The notes: generated from the sequence alone by a model not told the origin. Positions 36,823 to 46,351 are shown, numbered from the stretch's first letter. The stretch is 64,000 bases of DNA from Paraburkholderia tropica (GCF_914484835.1 NZ_CAJZAR010000078.1:1-64000), one strand, 5' to 3'. Program-made: numbers and translations.

Positions 36823-38589
36823 TCACTGCGCGGGCAGCAGTTGCATGGCATCCGCGAGCGGCAGCGGCGTTTCGTCGACGAGCGCGCGCAGTTGCGTGGC
36901 GTGCGCGTCGCGGTCGTCGAGCGCGAGCGGGTCGCGCGGCAGCAGCTTGTGGCGCACGATCAGATGCGCGAGCGCGAGCCGACGGTAATCTTCTGCGCCC
37001 GCGCGCGACACCTGGGCGGCTTCGCAGGCCATGAACGCCGCCGTGGTCGCGTGATAGAGCGCGCTCGCGGCCTGGCGTACCGACTCGTCGCGGCCGCATT
37101 CGGCAACGCTCTCCAGCGCCGCGCCCGCGCGTTCGAAGGCCGCGCGCAGCAGCGCCGCGCTCGCTTCGGGCAGCCCCGCTTCGGCGAGTTCGGCGCGCAC
37201 GTAGCGGCCCAGCGCATCGAGCGCGCCTTCGCGTTTCGCGGCGCGCGCGACATCGAGCGCCACGATGTTGCTCGTGCCTTCCCAGATCGAGCCCAGATGC
37301 GCGTCGCGCACGAGACGCGCGTCGCTCCATTCCTCGATATAGCCCACGCCGCCGCGCACTTCCATCGCGTCGCCGGTCACGCGGCGCGCGTCGCGGCAGG
37401 CGCGGAACTTGATCATCGGCGTGAGGATGCGCACGCATTTCGCGGCGCTTTCGTCACCACGGTCGCCACGGTCGGCGCGCGGCAGCAGCGTGGCGATGCG
37501 CATGAACAGCGTGCGCGCCTGCTCGGCGGGCAGCATCATCTTGATCAGCTGACGCTGCATCAGCGGCATGTCGATGAGCTTGCGGCCGAACGCTTCGCGA
37601 TGGCGCGCGATGTGCAGCGCCTCGGTGAGCGCGCGGCGCATGAGACCGGCGGCGCGCACGCCGTTCGACAGCCGCGACATGTTGATCATGTCGGCCATCT
37701 GATGAAAGCCGCGTCCGACTTCGCCGATCAAATACGCCTGCGCGCCTTCGAGCACGATCTCGCCGCTCGCCATCGACCGGCTGCCGAGCTTGTCCTTGAG
37801 TCGCACGATGCGATACGTGTTGCGTGTGCCGTCGGGCAGTGTTTTCGGCAGCAGGAACAGCGCGAGACCCTTGATGCCGGCCGGCGCGCCGTCGACGCGC
37901 GCGAGCACCATCGCGAGATCGGCGTCGGCGTTCGAGCAGAACCATTTGTCGCCGTAGAGACGCCAGGTTTCCGTGCCGTCCGCGCCGGTTTCGCGCGCGG
38001 CGCGCGTGGCGATGCGCGCGACGTCGGAACCGGCCGCCTGCTCGGTCATGAACATCGCGCCCTGAAACAGCGTGTCGAAGTCCTGCGAGGCGAGCATCGG
38101 CAGATAGCGCGCGATCAGATCGGGCGTGCCGAATTTGCGCAGCGTGCGCGTGAGCGAATCGGTCATGCTCACGGGGCAGCAGAGGCCGAACTCCGCCTGC
38201 ACGAACAGATACGTGAGCGCGTATTTCACGAGCGGCGCGGGCGCGTGCTCGCGATGGCTCATCGCGGCGAGACCGAGTTCGGCATACGCGACGCGTTCGA
38301 GCGCGACGTAGTCGGGATGTTTGTCGATGTGCTGGATCGCTTCGCCGCGCCGCGTGCGATGTTGCAGCGTGGGCGGATGGTGATCGGCGGAGAGTGCGAG
38401 CGCGTCGAGTTCGTCGGAGGCGCGCTGGCCGAGCGCGATGAGCTGCGCTTCGATATCGGTGAAGGCCGTCTCGCCGAGATACGCGCGCAGGAGCGGGGCC
38501 AGACCGGGATCGCTGCGGAAGAAGTTGATGCCGCGGCTGTCGGGAATATTGGACGCGCCGCTGCCTTGCGCGGCGGGGGATTCGCTCAT
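36823..38589 (-). CDS. Acyl-CoA dehydrogenase (AidB-like branch)
   Basis: The protein has 588 residues from the ATG at 38589, with AGGAG seven nt upstream. FAD/substrate motifs are MFMTEQAAGSDVARIATRA, LYGDKWFCSNADADLAMVLA, GSRSMASGEIVLEGAQAYLIG and the C-terminal EVRGGVGYIEEWSDARLVRD, then SIWEGTSNIVALDVARA. The length and the SIWEGTSN block fit the larger AidB-like acyl-CoA dehydrogenases (extra C-terminal helical part, about 450-588). It is the first gene of the operon with the CoA transferase and MFS transporter, and is divergent from a LysR gene. An FAD-dependent alpha,beta-dehydrogenation of the imported acid's CoA ester is the likely step. Confidence 0.87.
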   Translation of the reverse strand: MSESPAAQGSGASNIPDSRGINFFRSDPGLAPLLRAYLGETAFTDIEAQLIALGQRASDELDALALSADHHPPTLQHRTRRGEAIQHIDKHPDYVALERVAYAELGLAAMSHREHAPAPLVKYALTYLFVQAEFGLCCPVSMTDSLTRTLRKFGTPDLIARYLPMLASQDFDTLFQGAMFMTEQAAGSDVARIATRAARETGADGTETWRLYGDKWFCSNADADLAMVLARVDGAPAGIKGLALFLLPKTLPDGTRNTYRIVRLKDKLGSRSMASGEIVLEGAQAYLIGEVGRGFHQMADMINMSRLSNGVRAAGLMRRALTEALHIARHREAFGRKLIDMPLMQRQLIKMMLPAEQARTLFMRIATLLPRADRGDRGDESAAKCVRILTPMIKFRACRDARRVTGDAMEVRGGVGYIEEWSDARLVRDAHLGSIWEGTSNIVALDVARAAKREGALDALGRYVRAELAEAGLPEASAALLRAAFERAGAALESVAECGRDESVRQAASALYHATTAAFMACEAAQVSRAGAEDYRRLALAHLIVRHKLLPRDPLALDDRDAHATQLRALVDETPLPLADAMQLLPAQ

Positions 38590-38755
38590 CGGTGTCTCCT
38601 GTCGTTTCTTCGGACGGGCGCTCGGGGCGCCGTAGTGCGTCCAAGAATAGGAGCGCCGACGATAACCGTCCAATACAAACGATGTCCTGTACGATAAGCG
38701 CTATCTATCGATCGACGGATCGAACAACGGACAGACAAGCGGAGGAGACACCGCG

Positions 38756-39643
38756 ATGGAACTCAAGCAACTGCGCTATTTCGTGGCCGTGGCCGAAGAA
38801 CTGCATTTCGGGCGCGCGGCGCGGCGGCTCTTTTTTTCGCAGCCCGCGCTGAGCTTCGACATCCGCAAATTCGAGGAGCAACTGGGCGTGCAGCTGCTCG
38901 AGCGCAGCAACAAGGCGGTCGCGCTGACGAACGCGGGCTTCGTGCTGCTCGAAGAGGCGCGCCGTCTGCTCGAACAGGCCGACGAGGTGCGCCGCATCGC
39001 CGAGCGTTCCGCGCACGGGCTCGCGGGGCGGCTGCGCATCGGTTTCGTGAATTCGATGCTGTATCGCGGCTTGCCCGAGGCGGTCCGGCGTTTCGAGGCC
39101 GATCATCCGGGCGTCGAAGTCGTGCTGCGCGAGATGAACACCATCGAACAAGTGCACGCGTTGCAGCGTTTGCAGATCGATCTGGGCTTCGCGCACTGGG
39201 GACGCTTTCCGGCCGAAGTGCAGTCGCAGACGCTGTTTTCCGAGCCGTTTCTGTGCTGCCTGCCCGTGGGGCACCGGTTTGAGAAGCGGCGGCGGATCGA
39301 ACTGGCTTCGCTCGCGCGCGAGCCGTTCATTCTGTTTCCGCGTTCGGTGTCGCCGCATTATCACGATCAGATCATCGCGACCTGCGTGGAGGCGGGCTTC
39401 AGTCCGCAGATCCGCCACGAGGCGCGGCTCTGGCAGACCGTGGTGACGATGGTGGAGTTCGGCATGGGCATCGCGCTCGTGCCCGCCGCGTTGGGGAAGA
39501 TGGGCGGCGCGCGTGCGGTGTTTCGTCCATTAGCGAGCAATCCTTACGAATCGCAGGTGCTCAGGCTCGTGCGCGCGGGCGAGACGAACGCGATCGTGGA
39601 GGGGTTTGCGGGGTATCTGGGCGAGAAGGCGGGCGCGGCGTAG
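38756..39643 (+). CDS. LysR-family transcriptional regulator
   Basis: The protein has 295 residues. The N-terminal MELKQLRYFVAVAEELHFGR, AARRLFFSQPALSFDIRKFE HTH is of the BenM/CatM/CbbR-like subgroup (TTG). The effector domain is standard (about 90-290). The ATG has GGAGGAG upstream. It diverges from the acyl-CoA dehydrogenase operon with 166 bp between starts. In that gap CGATAA occurs twice, at about 38660 and 38692, the second as GATAAGCGCTATC, an imperfect palindrome suited to LysR binding. It probably activates the operon in response to the substrate or a pathway intermediate. Confidence 0.88.
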   Translation: MELKQLRYFVAVAEELHFGRAARRLFFSQPALSFDIRKFEEQLGVQLLERSNKAVALTNAGFVLLEEARRLLEQADEVRRIAERSAHGLAGRLRIGFVNSMLYRGLPEAVRRFEADHPGVEVVLREMNTIEQVHALQRLQIDLGFAHWGRFPAEVQSQTLFSEPFLCCLPVGHRFEKRRRIELASLAREPFILFPRSVSPHYHDQIIATCVEAGFSPQIRHEARLWQTVVTMVEFGMGIALVPAALGKMGGARAVFRPLASNPYESQVLRLVRAGETNAIVEGFAGYLGEKAGAA

Positions 39644-40030
39644 TGGACTACGCGGGTGCGCCTCGCGTGGTGATTGCGGCCCGTGGACGATAAGCGGGGG
39701 GAGCGTCTCCTGGTCGTCGCCGTGCAGAGTCCTGAATCGGGCTGAATCGGGCTGAATGGAGCGATGTCCCATCGCATTCGCGGATGAAGATCGCGACTTT
39801 CTGCAAAATGAATTAAATATTTAAATTTTATTGCCGTTATCTTCATACGCAGGCTGCCAATTCGAAACGGAGAGGCGGTAGCGAGAAAAGTATCCGCGCG
39901 AATTCCTGCTTACGCGCGGACAGAATGACACCGTGATGATCGAGAAGAACTTGAGCCGCCGTAAGCGGCCTCGGGAAGCCGCGCGCCTTGCACAAGAGAC
40001 GCAGGCCGTATCTGTAGTCGGGGAACGATA
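39644..40030. other. Intergenic with AT-rich block, 387 bp
   Basis: No supported gene. The stretch 39805-39840 is almost pure A/T (runs of TTAAATATTTAAATTT type), unlike the rest of the window, and probably supplies the promoter of the acyltransferase gene. It marks the left side of the accessory sulfatase region. Confidence 0.5.
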
Positions 40031-42082
40031 TTGAACGCAGTCGTATTTGAAATTGAGACGTCGCAAAAAATAGCGGCGCGGACCAGCGCGTTGACTTACA
40101 GGCCCGATGTCGACGGCCTTCGAGCCATGGCGATTCTGGGCGTCGTGTTGTACCACGCATTCCCCGGTATTTTCCCCGGCGGATTTGCGGGCGTGGATGT
40201 GTTTTTCGTGATCTCCGGGTATCTGATCACCGGAATCATCTCGTCGGAATTAACGCGCGGCCAATTCAGCATCGTCAACTTTTACGCGAAGCGAATCCGC
40301 AGAATTTTCCCGGCTTTGATGACGGTGTTGTTCAGCACCTTTCTGATGGGCTGGTTTTGCCTTTACGCCGATGAGTTCAAGCAACTCGGCAAACACATCG
40401 TCGCAGGCATCGCGTTTGTGTCGAACTGGACGCTGTGGAGCGAAGCTGGCTATTTCGACCAGTCGGCGGCCACGAAACCGCTGCTGCATCTCTGGTCGCT
40501 CGGCGTGGAGGAGCAGTTCTATATCCTCTGGCCGCTCTTTCTCGCCATCGGTTTTCGGCGCGGATGGACGCGGGCCATCGTCGTCATCTGTGCGGCGCTT
40601 TCCTTCGTGGCGAACGTGTGGCTCGTGAAGGCGCATCCGTCCGCAGCGTTCTTCCTGCCGTTTTCGCGCTTCTGGGAGCTGCTTTGCGGCGCGGCGCTCG
40701 CACGCTGGTCGCAGTCCGGCGAGGGCGACAACGCACTGAGCGGCCTCAGCCAGCGGACGCGAAACGTTCTCTCGATACTCGGGCTGACGACCTGTGTGGT
40801 TTCGTTCTTCGCACTCGATTCCCGACTCAATTTCCCGGGCTGGTGGGCACTCCTGCCGACGAGCGGCGCGTGCATGTGCATCGCAGCCGGCGTGGAGGCC
40901 GCGGGCAACCGGTGGATACTGTCCAATCCGGTGTCGATAGGGATTGGGAAGATCAGCTACCCGCTTTATCTCTGGCATTGGCCGCTCCTGTCGTTTGGCG
41001 TGATCGTCGCCGGCAGTGAGCTTGTTCCGGCCGCGCGAGTGGAAATACTGCTGGCCAGTGTCGCGCTCGCGTGGCTCACCCTGCAACTGGTCGAGCGGCC
41101 CTTTCAACGTGCCCGCTCGCGATGGATGTCCGTCGCGGCGCCCGCCGTTCTTCTGCTGATTGCGGGCTACCTCGGGGCGATGACCTACGCGCGCGACGGG
41201 CTTGAATTCCGCCTGAAGGGGAAGGGCTACAGCGCCTCCGCCGATCCGGCTAGCGCGACGCTCGGCGCGGGCCGTCAATATGTCGACCGCGTGTGTGGCG
41301 TCAGCGCGAAGGATCAGAAACTCTTCGACTTCTGCTCGACCGACAAACGCGCGACGCCGCGCTACGCCATGTGGGGCGACAGTAAAGCGGACGCGGCCTA
41401 CTGGGGGCTCGTGCGTCATTCGCAGCCCGGCGAGAGCTGGTTGCTGATCGCGCGCGCGGGCTGCGCGCCCACGGTCTCCGCCGAAGGCGTTCCGACTGCG
41501 GGCATTGGGCAGGCGCGGTGCACGGAGGCGACTGCCACAGCGCTGCGCATGCTCGTGAACAACAGCGAGATCGGGACCGTGGTGCTGACGATGGCGGCGC
41601 GGGATCTGCTGGCGCCGCCGTCGCCCGGACAGCAGGCACCACGAACGGAGCCGTCCGATGCGCTGGCGGGCGTCGATAACCTGGTCAAGGTGTTGATGCG
41701 CGCGGGCAAGCGGGTCGCTTTCGTTATCGATACGCCGACGCTGGCCGAGCCGCATCAATGCATGGATCGCAGGCCTGCTGCATGGGAACCGGTCCGCAGC
41801 TTCCTGCATATCGACGATGACGTGAGCGCCAACGACCGGTGTGCGATCAGCTATCACGCGCACCTCCAGGCGACGCGGGACTACCGCGCGCTCGTCGCGC
41901 AGTTGCAGAAGCGCAATCCCGATCTGCTCGTGTACGACCCGACGCCGCTTCTGTGCGATATCCGGCACGACACCTGTCCGATGACGGTGAATGGCAGTTT
42001 CCTTTACAGCTATTCCGATCACATATCCGACTACGCCAATGGCCTTATCGCGCCCCAGCTTTCTCAGTTGCTGGGTCATTGA
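40031..42082 (+). CDS. Membrane acyltransferase, AT3 domain with C-terminal SGNH domain (OafA/YrhL type)
   Basis: The protein has 683 residues, from a TTG start at 40031 with GGGGA upstream. The N-terminal AT3 domain (about 22-375, ten or so helices) opens with YRPDVDGLRAMAILGVVLYHAFPG, GGFAGVDVFFVISGYLITGI and the motif FYAKRIRRIFPAL. LLHLWSLGVEEQFYILWP is also diagnostic. The C-terminal ~250 residues form an SGNH-like periplasmic domain (MWGDSKADAAYWG carries the GDS-type block). It transfers acyl (often acetyl) groups to surface polysaccharide or peptidoglycan. Preceded by the AT-rich block; GC content of the gene looks slightly lower than its neighbours, hinting at acquisition. Confidence 0.87.
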   Translation: MNAVVFEIETSQKIAARTSALTYRPDVDGLRAMAILGVVLYHAFPGIFPGGFAGVDVFFVISGYLITGIISSELTRGQFSIVNFYAKRIRRIFPALMTVLFSTFLMGWFCLYADEFKQLGKHIVAGIAFVSNWTLWSEAGYFDQSAATKPLLHLWSLGVEEQFYILWPLFLAIGFRRGWTRAIVVICAALSFVANVWLVKAHPSAAFFLPFSRFWELLCGAALARWSQSGEGDNALSGLSQRTRNVLSILGLTTCVVSFFALDSRLNFPGWWALLPTSGACMCIAAGVEAAGNRWILSNPVSIGIGKISYPLYLWHWPLLSFGVIVAGSELVPAARVEILLASVALAWLTLQLVERPFQRARSRWMSVAAPAVLLLIAGYLGAMTYARDGLEFRLKGKGYSASADPASATLGAGRQYVDRVCGVSAKDQKLFDFCSTDKRATPRYAMWGDSKADAAYWGLVRHSQPGESWLLIARAGCAPTVSAEGVPTAGIGQARCTEATATALRMLVNNSEIGTVVLTMAARDLLAPPSPGQQAPRTEPSDALAGVDNLVKVLMRAGKRVAFVIDTPTLAEPHQCMDRRPAAWEPVRSFLHIDDDVSANDRCAISYHAHLQATRDYRALVAQLQKRNPDLLVYDPTPLLCDIRHDTCPMTVNGSFLYSYSDHISDYANGLIAPQLSQLLGH

Positions 42083-42156
42083 CTCGCGCGATTGCGCTTC
42101 AAGAATGGAAACGCATCGGTAAGCGTCCGCACGGATCGCAATAAGCCGCTTCCCAA

Positions 42157-42198
42157 CATCGCCCCTTGGGGCAATCTGGTTGCCCCAACTACCAATAG
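42157..42198 (+). promoter_or_regulatory. Composite element A upstream of alkylsulfatase
   Basis: The element has an interrupted inverted repeat (CATCGCCCC...GGGGCAAT, 42157-42175), 4 nt, then TTGCCCCAACTACCAATAG (42180-42198). The same 42-bp layout recurs upstream of the sulfatase-maturase operon (49150-49191, minus) and upstream of a response regulator (51300-51341). It lies 99 bp before the alkylsulfatase start, in a position suited to activator binding. Confidence 0.6.
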
Positions 42199-42297
42199 TC
42201 TCAGCCGGTCGATTGTGCGAAAAACCTCGGAGAAGTTATCGAGCAACGATGGCGGGCGCTGTGCGTCCGCCATTTCCTTGAATAACCGGAGGTGGTC

Positions 42298-44352
42298 ATG
42301 TCGCATTCGGACGACGAAGCGAAGTCAGGCGGTCGCAGGGCATTCCTCAAGAACGTCGCGGTCACGAGCGTGGCAACCGGCTTGTCCGGTGTGGTTGGAG
42401 AAACGCTGACTCAGGTCGCGCACGCGGCGACGCCGACCACCGGCGCGGCCAAGCCCGCCACGGCCGCCACGCTCGCCGTCAACAAGCAATTCGCCGAGTT
42501 TCTGCAGTTCGGCGATGCGCAGGATTTCGAGGATGCGAAGCGCGGGCTTGTCGCAACGCTGCCCGAGCCCGTCGTGATTCCGGGACCCGGCGGCACGCAT
42601 TCGTGGGATCTGCAACAGTTCGCCTTCGTGCAGGGCGGCCCGGAAAACAACGCACCGCCCACCGTCAATCCGAGCCTCTGGCGTAACGCCAAGCTCAACA
42701 TGAATCACGGCTTGTTCAAGGTCGTCGATGGCATCTGGCAGGTGCGCGGCTACGATCTCTCGGTTATGAGCATCATTCGCGGCGACCGCGGCTATATCGT
42801 CGTCGATCCGTTCATCACCACCGAGGTGGCCTCGACCGTCTGGAAGCAACTCGTCATTCCGCATCTCGGCGATCATCCGATCACGCATGTCATCTACACG
42901 CACAGTCACGTCGATCACTACGGCGGCGTGCGCGGTCTCGTCAGCGACGACGACCTGAAGTCGGGCAAGGTGCAGATCGTCGCGCCAACCGGTTTTACCG
43001 AAGCGGCGGTGGGCGAGAACATCATCGCCGGTAACGCGATGGGGCGGCGCGCGAGCTACATGTACGGCTCGCTGCTGCCGCGCAGTCCCACGGGCATCGT
43101 GGACGGCGGGCTCGGCAAGACCACGTCGGTGGGCACGATCACACTCGCCGTGCCGACGATGTTCGCCGAAAAGACCGGCCAGAAGCTCACGCTCGACGGC
43201 GTGGAACTGGTCGTGCTGATGGCGCCCGAGTCGGAAGCGCCTTCGGAGTTCATGTTCTATCTGCCGAAGTTCAAGGCGTTCTGCGCGGCGGAAGACGCCA
43301 CGCACACGCTGCACAATCTCTACACGCTGCGCGGCGCGAAAGTGCGCGACGCGCTGCTCTGGTCGAAGTATCTGCAATCGTCGCTCGACATGTTCGGCGA
43401 CGATATGCAGGTCGTATTCGCTTCGCACTACTGGCCGACGTGGGGCAACGATCGCGTGGTCGCGTTTCTCGGTGCGCAGCGCGACATGTATCGCTATCTG
43501 CACGATCAGGTGCTGCGCATGGCGAACCAGGGGATGACGCCGCTGGAGATCGGCGAGAAGATCCGTTTGCCCGAGAGTCTCGCGAAACACTGGTATTGCC
43601 GCGGCTATTACGGCACGGTCTATCACGATGCCGTCGCGCAGTACAACCTGCGGCTCGGTTTCTTCGACGGCGTGCCCGCGAATCTGCATCGTCTGCCGCC
43701 GACCGAAGCGGGTAAGCGCTATGTCGAATTCATGGGCGGATCGGCGGCCGTGCTGAGCAAGGCGCACGGCTATTACAGCAAGGGCGATTACCGGTGGGTC
43801 GCGGAAGTCGTCAATCACGTGGTGTTCGCGGAGCCGCAGAACACCTCGGCGAAACAACTGCTCGCCGACGCTTACGAACAACTGGGCTATCAGGCGGAGT
43901 CGGCGTCGTGGCGCAACTTCTACCTGACGGGCGCGCAGGAATTGCGCGGCGGCATCCAGCAGCTTCCGGCGCCGCAGCCGCAAAGCCCGGACACGATCCA
44001 GGCGATGCCGCTCGACATGTTCCTCGACTATCTGGGCATCCGTCTCAACGGCGATCGTGCTGCGGGCAAGACCGCGTCGTTCAATCTCGTGCTGACCGAC
44101 ACGAAAGAGAACTACGTGCTCGGCGTGGAAAACAGCGCGCTGCATTACACCGGGAACAAGAGCCTGAAGTCGGCGGACGCGACCGTCACGATGACGCGCG
44201 CCGACCTCAACGACATCATGATGGGCAAGACCAACATGCAGAAGCTCGTGATGGCCGGTAACGCGAAGATCGACGGCAACAGCCAGAAACTGGGCGAATT
44301 CGTGTCGTGGCTCGACACGTTCGACTTCTGGTTCAACATCGTGACGCCTTGA
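42298..44352 (+). CDS. Tat-exported alkylsulfatase (SdsA1/BDS1-type metallo-beta-lactamase fold)
   Basis: The protein has 684 residues from the ATG at 42298 with GGAGG seven nt upstream (in-frame GTG at 42292 less likely). A twin-arginine signal, GGRRAFLKNVAVTSV, ends near HAA. The MBL domain has the zinc motif YTHSHVDHYGG, acidic ligands in ESEAPSEF and AAEDATHTL, and ASHYWPTWG. A helical dimerisation region follows, then a C-terminal SCP2-like domain (about 555-684) that binds the alkyl chain. It hydrolyses primary alkyl sulfates such as dodecyl sulfate in the periplasm, releasing alcohol and sulfate. A small unknown gene follows after 9 bp; a shared regulatory element lies upstream. Confidence 0.92.
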   Translation: MSHSDDEAKSGGRRAFLKNVAVTSVATGLSGVVGETLTQVAHAATPTTGAAKPATAATLAVNKQFAEFLQFGDAQDFEDAKRGLVATLPEPVVIPGPGGTHSWDLQQFAFVQGGPENNAPPTVNPSLWRNAKLNMNHGLFKVVDGIWQVRGYDLSVMSIIRGDRGYIVVDPFITTEVASTVWKQLVIPHLGDHPITHVIYTHSHVDHYGGVRGLVSDDDLKSGKVQIVAPTGFTEAAVGENIIAGNAMGRRASYMYGSLLPRSPTGIVDGGLGKTTSVGTITLAVPTMFAEKTGQKLTLDGVELVVLMAPESEAPSEFMFYLPKFKAFCAAEDATHTLHNLYTLRGAKVRDALLWSKYLQSSLDMFGDDMQVVFASHYWPTWGNDRVVAFLGAQRDMYRYLHDQVLRMANQGMTPLEIGEKIRLPESLAKHWYCRGYYGTVYHDAVAQYNLRLGFFDGVPANLHRLPPTEAGKRYVEFMGGSAAVLSKAHGYYSKGDYRWVAEVVNHVVFAEPQNTSAKQLLADAYEQLGYQAESASWRNFYLTGAQELRGGIQQLPAPQPQSPDTIQAMPLDMFLDYLGIRLNGDRAAGKTASFNLVLTDTKENYVLGVENSALHYTGNKSLKSADATVTMTRADLNDIMMGKTNMQKLVMAGNAKIDGNSQKLGEFVSWLDTFDFWFNIVTP

Positions 44353-44361
44353 GGGGATGCC

Positions 44362-44889
44362 ATGTGCGCGATCTGCAATTTCAAGCTCGATTTCAGCGTC
44401 GGGCATCCGCTGGCGCTGACGATCGCCGTCGCGGCCCGCCAGGCGATCGACGCCGGGCTGATCGAGCCCATCGACACCGCCGGGGGCGCGCTCTCGGCGG
44501 CCCGCATGCGCCTCTCGGCCATCGACGCGCTGAATCTGCTTCAGGCGCGCGTCGAAGGCGCGCACGGCGAGGCGGCGCTGCTGGCGCTGCCGGACTTCTA
44601 TGTGCTGCTGATCGAGAACGATACGTGGGGGTTCTTTCACGCCACGACCGAGGGCTTCGACCCGGATATCGTGCCGGAGATGCCCGATATCAGCGCCACT
44701 GATGACGCGCAGCGCAGCAATATCCTGATCACGTCTGAGGCGGCGTTGCGCGCGTGGCTCGAAGGGCGCTTCGATCTCGAACGTGCGCTGCGCGAGTCGC
44801 TGTTCGTGATCGACGCGCCGCAGACGCAGGCCGATTCGCTCGCGCGGATGCTCGCGCTCGCCGAATCGCCGGTGCAGGCGATGAGCTAA
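44362..44889 (+). CDS. Hypothetical protein (175 aa) coupled to alkylsulfatase
   Basis: I do not recognise this family. It starts 9 bp after the alkylsulfatase stop, after a GAGGGGAT-type site, so it is surely in the same transcript. The sequence opens MCAICNFKLDF with a CxxC pair, has no signal peptide or membrane helix, and is mostly helical and acidic (IDTAGGALSAARMRLSAIDA, ENDTWGFFHATTEGFDPDI). A cytosolic role in sulfatase regulation, maturation or alcohol/sulfate handling is possible only by position. Confidence 0.7.
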   Translation: MCAICNFKLDFSVGHPLALTIAVAARQAIDAGLIEPIDTAGGALSAARMRLSAIDALNLLQARVEGAHGEAALLALPDFYVLLIENDTWGFFHATTEGFDPDIVPEMPDISATDDAQRSNILITSEAALRAWLEGRFDLERALRESLFVIDAPQTQADSLARMLALAESPVQAMS

Positions 44890-44998
44890 ACGGGCCGACG
44901 GCGCGTGCGGTTACGCCAGCAGCGTCGTCGGGAGCGGAGCGGCCATTACGCAGCGTCTTCCGATAACCGGAGCGTCAGGTCGCGACCGCTTTCCCCCA

Positions 44999-45454
44999 TC
45001 AATCCAGCACCAGCGAACCGAGCGCGAACGCGCCGAGCGCGGCCACCGCGATCGCAACCCAGTAAGCGAGATTCCATTGCGGCAGCAGGCCTTCGCGGCG
45101 CAGCGCATTGACGCGACGCTGATGCTGCACGACCGCGACCAGCAGCGCCACGGTGCCGATCACCACCATCGCCGTGCCGACCATGCGCGGCGACCAGGTC
45201 GCGCCGAAGCGGCCGACGATCGGCGTGCCGCGCTGGCCTTCCACATACTCGAAGAACTTCGCCAGCGTGAAGCCAAAGCTGATCATCGAGAGCGCGGTGC
45301 GCAGCCACGCCATCAGCGTGCGCTCGGCGGCGAGGAAGGTGCGCTCGATGGCGAGCGCGGTGCGCGCGCGCGTCTGCAGCGTGCCTTCGTCGGGCTTCAG
45401 GGGCGCATCGGGATGCGTGTCCGGCACGGAGAGGATGTCGCGCTCAGGGCTCAT
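44999..45454 (-). CDS. DUF202 (YidH-family) small membrane protein
   Basis: The protein has 151 residues: an N-terminal ~45-residue cytosolic part, then RTFLAAERTLMAWLRTALSM (the family signature) and three hydrophobic helices (about 58-76, 88-110, 130-150). Function unestablished; members are inner-membrane proteins. It begins 9 bp after the symporter stop and is the last gene of the FGE-arylsulfatase-symporter operon. Confidence 0.85.
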   Translation of the reverse strand: MSPERDILSVPDTHPDAPLKPDEGTLQTRARTALAIERTFLAAERTLMAWLRTALSMISFGFTLAKFFEYVEGQRGTPIVGRFGATWSPRMVGTAMVVIGTVALLVAVVQHQRRVNALRREGLLPQWNLAYWVAIAVAALGAFALGSLVLD

Positions 45455-45463
45455 GGATGACCT

Positions 45464-46327
45464 TCAAGGCGTGCCGGAAGCCAGCACCGAGCGATGGCGC
45501 TGCCACTTCACGTACGGGATGGCGATGATCGTGCAGACGATCAGGTAAAGCACGAGCGTCGGCGCGAATTGCTCGCCGGGAAAATTGGCCGCCGAGATCG
45601 CCAGCGCGATGGCCGGGTGGCGCGAGGCCGTGGACAGCGCCAGCACCGAAGCGTGCTCGGGCTCCGGGCCGCCGAGGCAATGGCCGATCACCAGCCCGGC
45701 GAGCGCGAAGGCGACGATGGCGATCAGCGTCCCGTGCCCCGTCGACGACAGGATCGCGCGCCACGTGCCCACGAGCAGCAAGAGCACGCCCGCGGCCAGC
45801 AGCACGGTCGCGATCAGGCGCACGGGTGCGATCAGGCGCTGTGCGGCGCGCGGCATCAGCGACGCGGCCAGCAGACCCACGGCGAGCGGCGCGATGATCA
45901 TGGTCAGCACGATCTTCAGGATCGACGCAGGCCCGACGGCCAGCGGCTGCGCGAACAGCCAGTTGAAGAGGGCCACCGAAAGCGGCATGGTCACGACCGA
46001 CACCAGCGCGAGCACGACGAGCAGCCCGAGCCCGTAGGGCGCGACGCCGCCCGCTTTTTTGTGCTTCTTCGGCAGCAGCGGCGGCACGGGCGAGATGGCG
46101 AGCGCCGTGAGCACGACGGCGGTCGGCTGCGGCAGATCGAGGTAGTAGACGCAGGCGACCACGAGGATCGGCAACAGCACCAGCATGGCGATGAGCGAAC
46201 GCAGCAGCAGGCCCGGCCGCTGCGCGATATAGAACAGGTCGTCGCGCGTGGCCTGGAGGCCGTACGTGAAGACCGTTGCGGCGATGGCGCACTGGAGCGC
46301 GAGAAGAATCAGGGCCTTGGCGTCCAT
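45464..46327 (-). CDS. Bile acid:sodium symporter (BASS/SLC10-like) family transporter
   Basis: The protein has 287 residues with about nine hydrophobic helices. The SLC10-type pattern is seen in FTYGLQATRDDLFYIAQRPG, in ALAISPVPPLLPKKHKK, and in the C-terminal crossover region STASRHPAIALAISAANFPG. Family members move organic anions, including bile acids and sulfated steroids, with Na+. It lies in an operon after a cytosolic arylsulfatase and its maturase, so it may import a sulfate ester for desulfation, or handle a product. An 81-bp gap with a hairpin separates it from the arylsulfatase. Substrate is inference from context. Confidence 0.8.
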   Translation of the reverse strand: MDAKALILLALQCAIAATVFTYGLQATRDDLFYIAQRPGLLLRSLIAMLVLLPILVVACVYYLDLPQPTAVVLTALAISPVPPLLPKKHKKAGGVAPYGLGLLVVLALVSVVTMPLSVALFNWLFAQPLAVGPASILKIVLTMIIAPLAVGLLAASLMPRAAQRLIAPVRLIATVLLAAGVLLLLVGTWRAILSSTGHGTLIAIVAFALAGLVIGHCLGGPEPEHASVLALSTASRHPAIALAISAANFPGEQFAPTLVLYLIVCTIIAIPYVKWQRHRSVLASGTP

Positions 46328-46351
46328 GGTTGTCGCGTCGGGAATGCGGCT

